A stretch of DNA of 64,000 nt, taken from Pseudonocardiaceae bacterium. GTDB lineage: Bacteria > Actinomycetota > Actinomycetes > Mycobacteriales > Pseudonocardiaceae. A program made the position numbers and the translations under genes. Positions 1-9,160 of the stretch are shown here, one piece after another. The notes under the pieces were generated by a model, which was not told the origin of the DNA, searched no databases, and was given only the letters and a program-made list of their open reading frames with translations. Position 1 is the stretch's first letter, and each line of letters starts with the position of its first letter. The stretch is from contig WHTH01000004.1 of NCBI GenBank assembly GCA_009377865.1, positions 55,585-119,584 on the forward strand, in the 5' to 3' direction.

Positions 1-56
1 TCCTCGCCGCTCGGCTGCTCGGACCGATACCTGTTGTAGACCACCAGCACCTTCAT
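1..56 (-). CDS. N-terminus of a GT4-type glycosyltransferase (cut by window edge)
   Basis: Reading leftward from an ATG at 56-54, the first 18 codons are MKVLVVYNRYRSEQPSGE. This is the usual opening of GT4 glycosyltransferases: a first Rossmann beta-strand followed by a nucleotide-loop N-terminus. The start overlaps the stop of the upstream membrane protein as ATGA (56-53), so the two are translationally coupled. Only the first strand is visible, so the family call rests on this short motif and on the exopolysaccharide context. The sugar donor and acceptor cannot be inferred. Confidence 0.6.
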   Translation of the reverse strand, partial: MKVLVVYNRYRSEQPSGE

Positions 57-1315
57 CGGTCGGTCGCTCCGCTCCCGGGATGGATTCGCGTGCCCTGGAT
101 CAGCAGCGAAGTCGCCACGGCAAGGTGCAGCAGGTAGGGAGACGCGTCGCCGAGACCTACCTCGGTGTACGAAGCGACGGTGCAGTAGACGATCAGGAAG
201 ATGGCGCAGGCGCGGGCCGGGGACGGGCGTCGTAGCGCCGCGGTGATGATCAGGACGCCGAGAACGGCGACCACGAGCAGGATTCCCGCCCAGCCCTGCT
301 CGTGGTAGATCGACAGCCAGCTGCTGTCGATCGGGAGGCCGCCGAACGACTTGTCCGTCAGACCCATCCCGAGCAGCTGCTCGCGCACGGTTCGCTCCTC
401 CGCGAGCAGGTCGTCCCACACCTTCTGCCGACCGGTGAGGTTGGCCAGCTCGTCGGCATCCTGCCCGCGCCGCAGCCAGGTCAGGATGATCTGGCTGAAC
501 GCCAAGGTGACCAGGACCCCGAGTCCGGCGGCTGCCGCGAGGGCGCGCCGGGCACGCGGGTCGGTGAAGGCCATGCTGCAGCCGGCCACGGCCAACGCGG
601 CGACGAAGCCGAGCAGCGCGGTGCGGGTGTGGGTGAGCAGCAGGAGAGCGACCGCAGGAACGGCGACGACGGCAGCGCTGCGGCCGTCGATGGTCCGCGT
701 GATCCAGAGCACGATGGCCAGGCCGGCCGCGACCGCACAGTACTGGCCGACCTGAGGGGCCGGGATCGGCCAGATCACTCCGACCAGTCGGCCCCCCGGG
801 CCGGAGAGCGCACTCCCCGGTGAGATCGCGAAACCGGCGAGCACCGTGAGGAGCACCCCGCCCAGCGCGTACACATGGAAGCGGACGAACCGCAGATCGC
901 CGGCCCGCCACCATCGAGTCAGCAGCCACAACGTCACGACGAACAGCCCCAACCGCGCGGCGCGGAACAGCGAACCGAACCCTGAGTCGAGTTGCATGCT
1001 CGACATGACGCTGACGACCGTCAGCAAGCTCAGCAGCAGCAGGTACGCACTCGGTCGCACCCGAACGCGGGGGTTGAGCAGCAGCGCCAGGGCGAACGCG
1101 ACCAGCAGCGCGCCCATCGTGACCAGCTGCGTGACCAGCCGCGGAATCGGGACGATGGTCTCCGCACCCTGGGTACCGAGCGTGTTGACGAGCAACAGAC
1201 CCCAAGCCACCCCGACCAGCCTCGGGATGCGGACGTCGCCCACGCCGGCGGCCGGCTCGACCAACGGTGGTGTCGTCGTTGTGGTGCTCCCGCGGGCACG
1301 ACGCGGGTCAGTCAC
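53..1315 (-). CDS. Wzy / O-antigen ligase-like polytopic membrane protein
   Basis: About 420 residues, nearly all in hydrophobic segments (roughly ten or more), with a polar segment between residues 275 and 320, the layout of the large periplasmic loop of the O-antigen ligase/polymerase superfamily. Inferred role: polymerisation or ligation of the exopolysaccharide repeat unit at the membrane. I chose the GTG at 1315 because GGGAGG lies just upstream; an in-frame GTG at 1327 would add four residues. It follows the beta-helix gene by 18 bases and overlaps the next glycosyltransferase by ATGA, so it belongs to the minus-strand operon. It is one of three Wzy-like proteins in the window. Which acts as polymerase and which as ligase cannot be told from sequence alone. 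Confidence 0.75.
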   Translation of the reverse strand: MTDPRRARGSTTTTTPPLVEPAAGVGDVRIPRLVGVAWGLLLVNTLGTQGAETIVPIPRLVTQLVTMGALLVAFALALLLNPRVRVRPSAYLLLLSLLTVVSVMSSMQLDSGFGSLFRAARLGLFVVTLWLLTRWWRAGDLRFVRFHVYALGGVLLTVLAGFAISPGSALSGPGGRLVGVIWPIPAPQVGQYCAVAAGLAIVLWITRTIDGRSAAVVAVPAVALLLLTHTRTALLGFVAALAVAGCSMAFTDPRARRALAAAAGLGVLVTLAFSQIILTWLRRGQDADELANLTGRQKVWDDLLAEERTVREQLLGMGLTDKSFGGLPIDSSWLSIYHEQGWAGILLVVAVLGVLIITAALRRPSPARACAIFLIVYCTVASYTEVGLGDASPYLLHLAVATSLLIQGTRIHPGSGATDR

Positions 1316-1333
1316 CGTGCCTCCCACGTGGCA

Positions 1334-2896
1334 TCAGCAGTCCCCTGGGTCTGCGACGCCGTCGAAGGTGCTGCCCGGGTCCTGGTTGTACGGCTGGGCC
1401 TGCCATTGGGCGGTCTCGATCGGTTCGCTGGTGTCGTAGGGCAGGAAGGTCCAGGGTCCGGTGTAGGTGTTGTCGTACCACCGGTTGTCCTGGCGGAAGG
1501 TGATCGCCTCCTGGACGACGGACTCCTGGTAGGGGGACCAGTCCGGATACGTGCCATAGTTCGACAGCAGCGCCATGCGGGCGGCGAATCCCTCGGCACA
1601 ACCGACGACCGACGGGTCGTAGCTGAACGTGTTGTCGTGGACGTCGATTCGCTGGGTCTTCCACCGGCAGTCGTCGTAGCGGGGTGGGCTGGCGATACCG
1701 GGCTGGGTGCACTCGGACGGGGAGGACACGAGCGGGGTGCAGGTTCCGGTCGAGGTGTTCGAGGGACTGTTGCAGAACCGGTCGGCGTTCTCCCACGCCG
1801 TGATACCCGACCAGTTGTCCTCGAGGACGTTGTCGTATATCTCGATCCTGTCGGTGCGGGCCGGGAGGCGTGGTTCACCGCCGGCTTCACTCAGGTAGAT
1901 CGTCCCGATCGGGAAGCTGTCCCCGCTGTCGGCGAACTCCTTGCCCGCCACCCAGGTGTTCTGACGAATGGTGTTGTCGCGAATGATCACGTTGTAGCCG
2001 GTCTCATAGAAGATCGCTTCGGAGTCGTTGCCCTCGATCAGGTTGCCCTCGATCAGGAAGTCGTTGTTGTTGGTATCCGCCCACAGTCCGGCGCCCCGGT
2101 TGTCGTGGACCCAGTTGTCGCGCACGTCTGCGCCGTCGACGGACCAGAACTTCACGCCTCCGCTGCAGCCGCACCCCTCGACCTTGCTCTCCCAGTCCTC
2201 GGTGTTGTTGCCGACGATCTCGTTGCCCTCGACCACGAGGTCGACGATTCCGTTGCCGGCCTGGTAGGCGTTCATTCCGTACTGGCCGTTGTTGCGCAGG
2301 CAATTGCCGCGAACCTGCTGGCTGGCTCCCGCCATGAGCCCGGCGCCGCGGTTGTCCTCGATGGTGTTGTGCTCGATCACCCACCCGTTGCCGGAGTTGT
2401 GGTTGACGACCCCCTGATCCTGGGGCGGAACGAACCCCCGGACCGTGAGGTGGCGGATCGTCACGTTCTCGGCATCGGTGGTGAAGGCGTACTGGTTCTT
2501 GTCGCGCCCATCCACGATCGCACCTGGCGCGCCGACGTAGGTGTTGCCGTCTTTGGCCTCGACCTGCGCGAACTGGCCGTCGCTGAGGGTGTGCGTGCCG
2601 GAGGCCAGCCAGAATGTCGTCCCGGCTGGATTGCCGTCGTTCTTGTCCACGAGGTCGCCCTGGACAGCCGGATCGATGGTGATCGCGTCCGGCGGTGGTG
2701 CGGCCGGCCCGGGGACCGTGTTGTCGCACACCGCGTCCACCTCGCCGGTGAGTGCCGGTGCCGGGGCCGACTCCGAGCCGGATCCGGCGGACGCCCCCGG
2801 ATCCGGTGTGGTCGTGCAGCCCGCGAGGACGATGCCCAGCACCAGCAGAGGTGCCAGCAAACTCAGGCCACGCAGCGGCACCGTGCGGTTGACCAT
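1334..2896 (-). CDS. Secreted right-handed parallel beta-helix lipoprotein
   Basis: About 520 residues. The N-terminus is a lipoprotein signal: a charged start, a Leu-rich stretch and a lipobox ending LAGC near residue 26. The mature protein contains repeated short turns of the kind VIEHNTIEDNRG, VEGNEIVGNN, VRDNWVHDNRG and IRDNTIRQNT, typical of NosD/pectate-lyase-like parallel beta-helices that bind or cleave acidic polysaccharides. The ATG at 2896 is preferred because GAGGAG lies 9 bases upstream; an upstream GTG at 2923 would overlap the neighbouring stop. It sits directly after a heparinase-like lyase, so both may trim or remodel the polymer outside the membrane. Catalytic residues are not assignable by eye. 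It could be a lyase, an epimerase-like enzyme or a binding protein. Confidence 0.8.
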   Translation of the reverse strand: MVNRTVPLRGLSLLAPLLVLGIVLAGCTTTPDPGASAGSGSESAPAPALTGEVDAVCDNTVPGPAAPPPDAITIDPAVQGDLVDKNDGNPAGTTFWLASGTHTLSDGQFAQVEAKDGNTYVGAPGAIVDGRDKNQYAFTTDAENVTIRHLTVRGFVPPQDQGVVNHNSGNGWVIEHNTIEDNRGAGLMAGASQQVRGNCLRNNGQYGMNAYQAGNGIVDLVVEGNEIVGNNTEDWESKVEGCGCSGGVKFWSVDGADVRDNWVHDNRGAGLWADTNNNDFLIEGNLIEGNDSEAIFYETGYNVIIRDNTIRQNTWVAGKEFADSGDSFPIGTIYLSEAGGEPRLPARTDRIEIYDNVLEDNWSGITAWENADRFCNSPSNTSTGTCTPLVSSPSECTQPGIASPPRYDDCRWKTQRIDVHDNTFSYDPSVVGCAEGFAARMALLSNYGTYPDWSPYQESVVQEAITFRQDNRWYDNTYTGPWTFLPYDTSEPIETAQWQAQPYNQDPGSTFDGVADPGDC

Positions 2897-2919
2897 TGCG
2901 GGCATCTCCTCGATCGGGC

Positions 2920-4905
2920 TCACGAGTCGAAGCGGAGCAGTGTGTTCAGGGTCGCGGTGCCGGGCTCGGCAAACCCGCGCCCGACCAGGGTCACGGCAGG
3001 TTCCCGGCGGCCGAATCCGGCCGAGTACCAGCCCAGTGGCGGGTCGGTCTCGCCGCGGTGCGCCGTCCAGGTGAGCTCACCGGGGAGGTCGAGCACGGCG
3101 GTCCGATCACGGCTGCGGTCGGTCCACCGGAGCAGTGCCCGCGTCCCTTCGAGATCCACGGCGATCCGGGGTCCGAGGTGGAAGGCCAGCCTGCACTCAT
3201 GCTGCCGGGAGCTGACGACTTCATCTAGCACGCGCAGCTCCCGCGACGCGCTGTCGAGTTCGACCGACCGGCGGTGCATCGTGGGGCGGCCGCGGCGGCC
3301 GTAACCCTGGTGCTCGGCTCGCCAGCGCGAGACACCCTCCGGTTGGGCATGGGCGACGAGCACCCGGCTGCGGGCGTGCCGCGTCCACAGGAACGGACCG
3401 CCGGACGTCGACTGGTCCTCGCCGCCGAGCTCGAGGGTGTTGTGCCCGAGGGTCGAGCGGAAGTATGACCGCCACTCGGGCTCGCCGTGGTAGCAGTAGC
3501 AGCCGGGATCGGCGAGCACGTCGACCCCGTCGTAGCGGAGCTCTACTGACAGCGCGTCGGCGTGCGCGTGCGCGGCGATCGATCCGAACCCGTGCGGCCC
3601 GGCGTCGCATCGGCACCAGATCTCACCCGAAGGGTGCGGCGCGCGCAGGATCGTGAGCCCCGCATCGGCGAAGTGCGGCGGGCGGTGGGCGGGTCGGGTG
3701 GCAGCGGGCCAGTGCGGCCCGCAGAGCGCGGCGAGCAGGGGAGTGCGGACATCATCGCTATCCACCGCCGGCCACCAGGGCAGCCGTCCGAACAGCACAT
3801 CCCCGGTACGGAGCAGGGACGCCCAGCGGTCCACCGCTGCGCCGTCGACGACCAGGCCGCGGCCGTCGTCGGCGTCGCCCTGGCGGGGCGGCTGCAACTC
3901 GGTGTCCACGACAGCGGCGAGCGCGTCGGTCATCCGCAGCAGCACCAGCCACGTCGACTCGGGAACCGGCACACCGGCGGCATCGGCCTCGATCGCGGCC
4001 GCCAGTCCGAGCTCCAGGACGAGACCGTGGTACTCGGTGGCGAGCTCGCGATTGAGCCCCGATCCGAAGGTGTTGCGCTGCAACTGCTCGTCCAGCGACC
4101 GCATCGCGCCGGTCCGCCAGCGCGCCGACCCAGCGAACCAGGGAAACGCGCACGCAGCTGCAAGCTGACCGGCCGCTTCGGCGATGACGTGGTTGTTCGC
4201 CGACGAGCCGCGACTGGGGAAGGCGGCGAGCCAGCGCTGGTGGTGCCAGACCTGGTGCAGCGCCTCCGGGTTGTCCTCGAACAGACCCGGTGCGCCGGAC
4301 CAGCCGTCGAGCAGCCGGCGGACCCACACCCACGACAGCAGCCGGATACCGAGTTCGATGCCGCTGACCCAGTGCACCCCGCGCAGCGGCGGGTTCGCTG
4401 CCCACCACGCCTTCAGGTGGTCGGCCACCCGGCAGGCGTAGCGGTCGTCGCCGCTCAGCGCATAGGCCGCCGCGAGGACGGTGAGGTGCTGGTGGCGCGA
4501 CGGCTCCCACAGCTGCTTGATGTCCCCGACGGCGTGCTCGTTGCGGTAGTCGATGTCGAAGGCGTAGGCGTCCTCCTGCGCCCGGCGCCCGGTCCGTGGG
4601 TCGAACGACCAGTCCGGGTTGACCAGATCGTCGCGAGTGATGCCGAAGTAGTCGGCGTGCCCGTCCATGATCCGGTCTGCCGTCGCGATCAGGCGTGCCC
4701 GGGCCTCGTCGGGAACCGACGCGAGGGCGTCGTCGGGGAGCGCGCCCGCGAACCGCCGGTCGGGCAGCGAATCCGACCCGCTCGACGCCGGTCTGTCGAG
4801 CCGCCCGCGCCATCGCTGGATCCGCACGGCCGTGACCGCGCGGCCCACGATCTCGCGCGGCCCCATCCGGGACAGCCGCCGCAGGTACCAGCCGAGGTCC
4901 ATCAT
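2920..4905 (-). CDS. Heparinase II/III-family polysaccharide lyase-like protein
   Basis: 661 residues. The N-terminal half (about 1-350) resembles the alpha-helical toroid of heparinase II/III and alginate-lyase proteins, with NNHVIAEAAG at the typical catalytic Asn/His site. The C-terminal half is beta-rich, with the family signature HAHADALSVEL, then LADPGCYCYHG and the stretch SYFRSTLGHNTLELGG. Such enzymes cleave uronic-acid-containing polysaccharides by beta-elimination. No signal peptide is seen, as is common for the copies in bacterial exopolysaccharide loci, so it may act on intermediates or be exported another way. The start ATG at 4905 overlaps the preceding stop as ATGA. The AlgD/Ugd homologue three genes upstream fits a uronic-acid polymer as substrate, which is an inference. 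Confidence 0.85.
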   Translation of the reverse strand: MMDLGWYLRRLSRMGPREIVGRAVTAVRIQRWRGRLDRPASSGSDSLPDRRFAGALPDDALASVPDEARARLIATADRIMDGHADYFGITRDDLVNPDWSFDPRTGRRAQEDAYAFDIDYRNEHAVGDIKQLWEPSRHQHLTVLAAAYALSGDDRYACRVADHLKAWWAANPPLRGVHWVSGIELGIRLLSWVWVRRLLDGWSGAPGLFEDNPEALHQVWHHQRWLAAFPSRGSSANNHVIAEAAGQLAAACAFPWFAGSARWRTGAMRSLDEQLQRNTFGSGLNRELATEYHGLVLELGLAAAIEADAAGVPVPESTWLVLLRMTDALAAVVDTELQPPRQGDADDGRGLVVDGAAVDRWASLLRTGDVLFGRLPWWPAVDSDDVRTPLLAALCGPHWPAATRPAHRPPHFADAGLTILRAPHPSGEIWCRCDAGPHGFGSIAAHAHADALSVELRYDGVDVLADPGCYCYHGEPEWRSYFRSTLGHNTLELGGEDQSTSGGPFLWTRHARSRVLVAHAQPEGVSRWRAEHQGYGRRGRPTMHRRSVELDSASRELRVLDEVVSSRQHECRLAFHLGPRIAVDLEGTRALLRWTDRSRDRTAVLDLPGELTWTAHRGETDPPLGWYSAGFGRREPAVTLVGRGFAEPGTATLNTLLRFDS

Positions 4906-7178
4906 GCGTGGACCCCGCTCGTCGAAGCTCCGTTCGTCGAAGCCGCGGTCGTCGCGGGAGCCGCGAGTCGCACCGGTGCCGCGGTCGCGAGGCTGGTGGC
5001 CACCGCGAGCGTCGCCCGTGTTGTCGAAACCAGCGAGTCGACCGGAACCGGCATCTGCCCACCGGACCGGACCGCCGTCACGAACGCGTCGAGCTCGGCG
5101 CGCTGGCCCTTGTCGCTGCCCCGGGCCATCCGAGGCAATGCCAGCCGGGGAGCCGACCAGCGCTTCCGGCCGAAGACCGACGCGCGCTGAAAGTCATCGA
5201 GGCGCAGGACCTTGCCGTCGGCCATGAGGTCGATGGTCTCCTTGGGGAAACCGGTGGACCCGGTCGTCGCGTAGGTGATCACTGCGGTGGAGCCGTCGCC
5301 GTAGTTCAGCACCACCTGCAGGTCGGTCTGGCCCGGTGTCGCGCTGCCGAAGACCGCCGTCGGGTCGCCGTCGAGCAGCCAGCTGACGGTGTCGACGAAG
5401 TGCCCGCCCTCGCCGGCGAACCGCGATCCCTCGCTGTCCTGCTGGCCGTACCAGCTCCCGTGGTCCAGCTGCCCGGCGTTGACCAGGTACCTGACGGTCG
5501 CGGGCCCGACCCGCCGGCCCAGACGCTGCTTGGCCTGGCCCAGCAGCGGCGCGAAGCGGCGGTTGAACCCGACCTGCAGCCGGTCGTTGCCCGACTCCTC
5601 GATCGCGGCCAGCACCCGACCGAGCTCGGCGTCGGTGAGTGCGAGTGGTTTCTCGACGAAGGCCGCCTTGCCGGCGAGCAGGGCGCGGCAGGTCAGCTCG
5701 GCGTGCGAGCTGTGCCGGGTCACCACGAACACCGCATCGACGGCCGGGTCACCGAGCACCGCGTCGACGTCGGTCGCGGCCGAGGCGAAGCCGAACCTGC
5801 GCGCGGCGTTGGCGCCCGACAGTGCCGAGGTCGTGACGACCTGCCGCAGCTCGACGTCGTCGCGCTCGGCAAGGTGCGGCAGCAGCATCGACGAGGCGTA
5901 GTTGCCGGCGCCGACGAAGGCGACGCGCAGCGCCTGATCCGGTCGGGGCCGGCCGGGTCGGGCGGTGGCGGCCTGCCGTGGCGGGCTGTGGGTGTGGCCA
6001 TTGGACGGCAGCGCCGCCGGTGCCGGCTCGTGCGCCGCGAGGGGGTCGGTGGGCCGGTCGGCGTACCGGAACAGCACGGCAACGGCCTTCAGCTCGCCAC
6101 TGTCCAGCGCCTGGTAGGTCTCGACCGCGGCCGAGAAGTCAGCGACGTGCGAGATCAACGGCTCGACGTCGACGCGCTTCCTGGCGATCAGGTCGAGGAA
6201 GCACTCGAGGTTGCGCCGTTCGGTCCAGCGCACGTAACCGATCGGGTAGTCGCGGCCCTCGAGCTCGTAGGATGGGTCGTAGCGGCCCGGCCCGTAGGAC
6301 CGGGAGAAGCGGACGTCGAGCTCCTTGCCGTAGTAGGCGTTCCACGGCAGGTCGAGGCGACACTTGCCGATGTCGACGACGCGGCCGCGGTCGCGGGACA
6401 GCCGCGCGGCCAGCTCGACGGGCTCGTTGCTGCTGCCGCCGGCGGTCAGGTAGACCTGATCGACGCCATGGCCCCCGGTGAGCTCGCCGACCGCGGTGTC
6501 GACCACACCGGAACCGGGGTTGCTGCAGACCAGCGCACCGGCCCGTTCCGCCAGCTCGCATCGCTGCGGATCGGGGTCGACGCCGACCACCCGTGCCCCC
6601 GAGGCGACCAGCAGCGTCACCACGAGCTGCCCGATGAGGCCGAGACCGATGACCAGCGCGGTGTCGCCGAGCTGCGGCTCACCGCGCCGCACACCCTGCA
6701 TGGCGATCGAGCCGACGGTGCCGAAGGCGGCGTGCCGGGCGGCGACACCGCCGGGGACGCGGCAGTAGAGGTTCTTCGGAACCCAGTTGAGCTCGCCGTG
6801 CAGCGCGTGCTCGTTGCCTGCGCAGGCGACGAGGTCGCCGACCGCGACGTCGGTGATACCGGCCCCGAGCTGCTGCACGACGCCGCACAGCGAGTAGCCC
6901 AGCGGGGTGTAGGAGTCGAGGCGGTTGTTCACCTTGCGGTAGGTGGCGGCCAGCCCGTTGGTGGCCACGCTCTGCATGACCTTGGCGACCTGGTCCGGCC
7001 GGGCGCGGGCCTTGGCCAGCATCGACATGCCGGCCTCCCCGACCTTCATCAGCTCGGTTCCGGTGGAGATCAACGAGAACCGGGTGCGGACGAGCACGCC
7101 CCCCGGCTTGCACGCCGGGGTCGGGACCTCGAGCAGGGCCAGTTCCCCGGTCTTGTAGTTCTGCACGACCTGCTTCAC
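4902..7178 (-). CDS. Bi-domain oxidoreductase: zinc-type MDR domain fused to Gfo/Idh/MocA domain
   Basis: 758 residues from a GTG at 7178, with GAGGGG about 7 bases upstream; longer in-frame starts would run into the preceding gene. Residues 1-350 are a medium-chain dehydrogenase (FSLISTGTELMK, then the Rossmann segment ALVIGLGLIGQLVV followed by VVGVDPDPQRCELA). After a low-complexity linker (about 360-400), residues 405-745 are a Gfo/Idh/MocA oxidoreductase, with nucleotide motif AFVGAGNYASSMLLPHL and the family's EKPLAL motif. This two-enzyme architecture recurs in exopolysaccharide loci together with heparinase-like and AsnB-like genes. It probably carries out two redox steps on a sugar nucleotide or a linked substrate; the substrate is unknown. 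Its start follows the asnB stop by 10 bases. Confidence 0.85.
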   Translation of the reverse strand: MKQVVQNYKTGELALLEVPTPACKPGGVLVRTRFSLISTGTELMKVGEAGMSMLAKARARPDQVAKVMQSVATNGLAATYRKVNNRLDSYTPLGYSLCGVVQQLGAGITDVAVGDLVACAGNEHALHGELNWVPKNLYCRVPGGVAARHAAFGTVGSIAMQGVRRGEPQLGDTALVIGLGLIGQLVVTLLVASGARVVGVDPDPQRCELAERAGALVCSNPGSGVVDTAVGELTGGHGVDQVYLTAGGSSNEPVELAARLSRDRGRVVDIGKCRLDLPWNAYYGKELDVRFSRSYGPGRYDPSYELEGRDYPIGYVRWTERRNLECFLDLIARKRVDVEPLISHVADFSAAVETYQALDSGELKAVAVLFRYADRPTDPLAAHEPAPAALPSNGHTHSPPRQAATARPGRPRPDQALRVAFVGAGNYASSMLLPHLAERDDVELRQVVTTSALSGANAARRFGFASAATDVDAVLGDPAVDAVFVVTRHSSHAELTCRALLAGKAAFVEKPLALTDAELGRVLAAIEESGNDRLQVGFNRRFAPLLGQAKQRLGRRVGPATVRYLVNAGQLDHGSWYGQQDSEGSRFAGEGGHFVDTVSWLLDGDPTAVFGSATPGQTDLQVVLNYGDGSTAVITYATTGSTGFPKETIDLMADGKVLRLDDFQRASVFGRKRWSAPRLALPRMARGSDKGQRAELDAFVTAVRSGGQMPVPVDSLVSTTRATLAVATSLATAAPVRLAAPATTAASTNGASTSGVHA

Positions 7179-7188
7179 TGTCGTCCCC

Positions 7189-9153
7189 TCACCTGTGCAG
7201 CTCGACCGGCATCGATGGTTGGCTCGCGCTCGCGCCGGCACCGGCCGCCGTCGCGCCGCGGTACCAGTACTCCAGGCTCACGATGTGCCACAGATGCTTG
7301 GACCGGTCCTGCTGCCCGGAAGCGTCCTCGGCGACGAGCCGCTGCAACGCCTCGCGCTGCAGGAACCCGGACGACACCAGCACCCCGTCGTTGACGACCT
7401 CGCGCACCAGCGGGGCGAGGTCACGACTCATCCACGCCCGCAGCGGCGCGCTGAACAGACCCTTCGGGCGGTACACGATCTCGCGCGGCAGGATCGACGA
7501 CGCGGCCTGCTTGAGCGCGACCTTGCCCTGCCGCCCGACGATCTTGCGGTTGCCCGCGATGCTGAACGCCGCCTTGACGACATCGACGTCGACGAACGGC
7601 ACTCGCACCTCGGTCGAGGCGGCCATGCTGGCCCGGTCGGTGTAGGCCAGGTTCAGGCCCGGCAGGAACATCCGGGCGTCGGCCAGGCACATCCGGTTGA
7701 CGTGGTCGCCGAGCGCGTTGTCGCCGTAGGTGTCGGCGTGCTCGGTCAGCACGTCGTCGACGGTCCCGGCGAGGTCGGGGTTGACCAGGTCGAGCAGCTC
7801 GAGGCGGTCGTACATGGTGTAGCTGCGACGAAACGCGGTCTCCTCGGGCAGGTCGGCGAAGGACAGGAAGCGCTTGGCGAACCGGACCGAGCGGTATCCG
7901 CGCCGCGACGTGGCCACCGGCAGCCGGTCGACGGCGGCTTGCAGCGGCCGGCGCACCGGCTGCGGAACGCCCTGGTAGCGCACGGCGAGCAGGTTCGCCA
8001 GGTGCTTGCGGTATCCGGCGAACAGCTCGTCGGCGCCCATCCCGGACAGCATCACCTTGACGCCGGCCTCCCGGGCCGCGGAGCAGATCAGGAACGTGTT
8101 GATCGCGGCCGGGTCGCCGATCGGCTCGTCGAGGTGGTAGGTCATGTGGGGCAGCAGGTCGAGGATCCGCGGCGCGATCTCGATCTCCTGCAGGTCGACG
8201 CCGAAGCGTTGCGCGACCTGCCGGGCGTAGCGCAGGTCGTCGGGCATCGCCTCGAACTTCGCGTCCTCGGACCGGAACCCGATGGTGTAGGCGGAGATGC
8301 CGGGCTGGTGTTGTGCCGCCAGCGCGGTGAGGTAGCTGGAGTCCAGCCCGCCCGACAGGAACGTCGCGACCGGGACGTCGGAGAGCATGTGACGCCGGGT
8401 CGAGTCGGCGATGATCCCATTCAAGAAATCAGGCACAGCCAGGTCCGGTTCCGGGATGTTCTCGGCCTGCTGCGCGACGTCGCGGATGGACCAGAAGCGG
8501 CCCCGGTCGACCCGCCCGCCCGGCCGGCAGCGCAGCCATGTCCCCGGTGGCAGCTTCTCGGCCTCCCGGAACGCGCAGCGGGTGTCCGGGACCCAGTAGT
8601 AGAGCAGCGAGGCCACCAGCGCTGCGTCGTCGACGTGCAGCGCGTCCCCCAGCGCGCCTGCCAGCGCCTTGAGCTCCGAGGCGAACACCAGGCCGCGCCC
8701 GCGTCGCACGAGGAACAGCGGCTTGATGCCCAGCTGGTCGCGGGCCAGCACGAGCTCGCCGGTGCGCTCGTCGAACACCGCGAACGCGAACATCCCGCGC
8801 AACCTCGGCAGGCAGTCCGTCCCCCAGCGCCGCCACGCCTGCAGCAGCACCTCGGTGTCGGACGTCCCACGGAAGCACGCGCCGGCGGCCTGCAGCTCGG
8901 CGCGCAGCTCGGGCGCGTTGTAGAGCTCGCCGTTGTAGGTCAACGCGAGACCGTCGGCGACCATCGGCTGTGCCCCGGTCTCCGACAGGTCGATGATCGA
9001 TAGCCGGCGATGCCCGAGGTGGACCTGCCCGTCGCCGGCGGGATGGGTGTACTGGCCGTCGCCGTCCGGGCCGCGGTGGGTGACCGCTGCGGTGAGGCGT
9101 TCGGTGAGCGGACCGCCGTCCGGCCATAGGTAGGTGCCTGCGATACCGCACAT
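7189..9153 (-). CDS. asnB: Asparagine synthase (glutamine-hydrolysing)-type amidotransferase
   Basis: 654 residues. The ATG at 9153 gives MCGIAGTYLW, placing the catalytic Cys2 of the class II glutamine amidotransferase domain exactly at the N-terminus; longer upstream frames are excluded by this. The glutaminase domain continues with THRGPDGDGQ and LTYNGELYN. The synthetase domain starts near residue 240, with the PP-loop FLSGGLDSSYL and the substrate-loop motif SGMGADELFAGY. In a polysaccharide locus such AsnB paralogues probably amidate a carboxyl sugar rather than make asparagine, as suggested for WbpS-like proteins; here that is inference from the adjacent sugar-nucleotide dehydrogenase (stop 7 bases upstream). 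The housekeeping asparagine synthetase role cannot be excluded. Confidence 0.9.
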   Translation of the reverse strand: MCGIAGTYLWPDGGPLTERLTAAVTHRGPDGDGQYTHPAGDGQVHLGHRRLSIIDLSETGAQPMVADGLALTYNGELYNAPELRAELQAAGACFRGTSDTEVLLQAWRRWGTDCLPRLRGMFAFAVFDERTGELVLARDQLGIKPLFLVRRGRGLVFASELKALAGALGDALHVDDAALVASLLYYWVPDTRCAFREAEKLPPGTWLRCRPGGRVDRGRFWSIRDVAQQAENIPEPDLAVPDFLNGIIADSTRRHMLSDVPVATFLSGGLDSSYLTALAAQHQPGISAYTIGFRSEDAKFEAMPDDLRYARQVAQRFGVDLQEIEIAPRILDLLPHMTYHLDEPIGDPAAINTFLICSAAREAGVKVMLSGMGADELFAGYRKHLANLLAVRYQGVPQPVRRPLQAAVDRLPVATSRRGYRSVRFAKRFLSFADLPEETAFRRSYTMYDRLELLDLVNPDLAGTVDDVLTEHADTYGDNALGDHVNRMCLADARMFLPGLNLAYTDRASMAASTEVRVPFVDVDVVKAAFSIAGNRKIVGRQGKVALKQAASSILPREIVYRPKGLFSAPLRAWMSRDLAPLVREVVNDGVLVSSGFLQREALQRLVAEDASGQQDRSKHLWHIVSLEYWYRGATAAGAGASASQPSMPVELHR

Positions 9154-9160
9154 CAGAGCC

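Noticed and set aside
992..3304. Very long open frame (770 codons) on the plus strand opposite the beta-helix and lyase genes
   Set aside because: It is a high-GC mirror of the real minus-strand genes: low-complexity Val/Arg/Asp-rich protein, no ribosome site, no family resemblance.
4908..7394. 828-codon plus-strand frame opposite the bi-domain oxidoreductase
   Set aside because: Same antisense artefact; the minus-strand gene has complete motifs and coupled starts.
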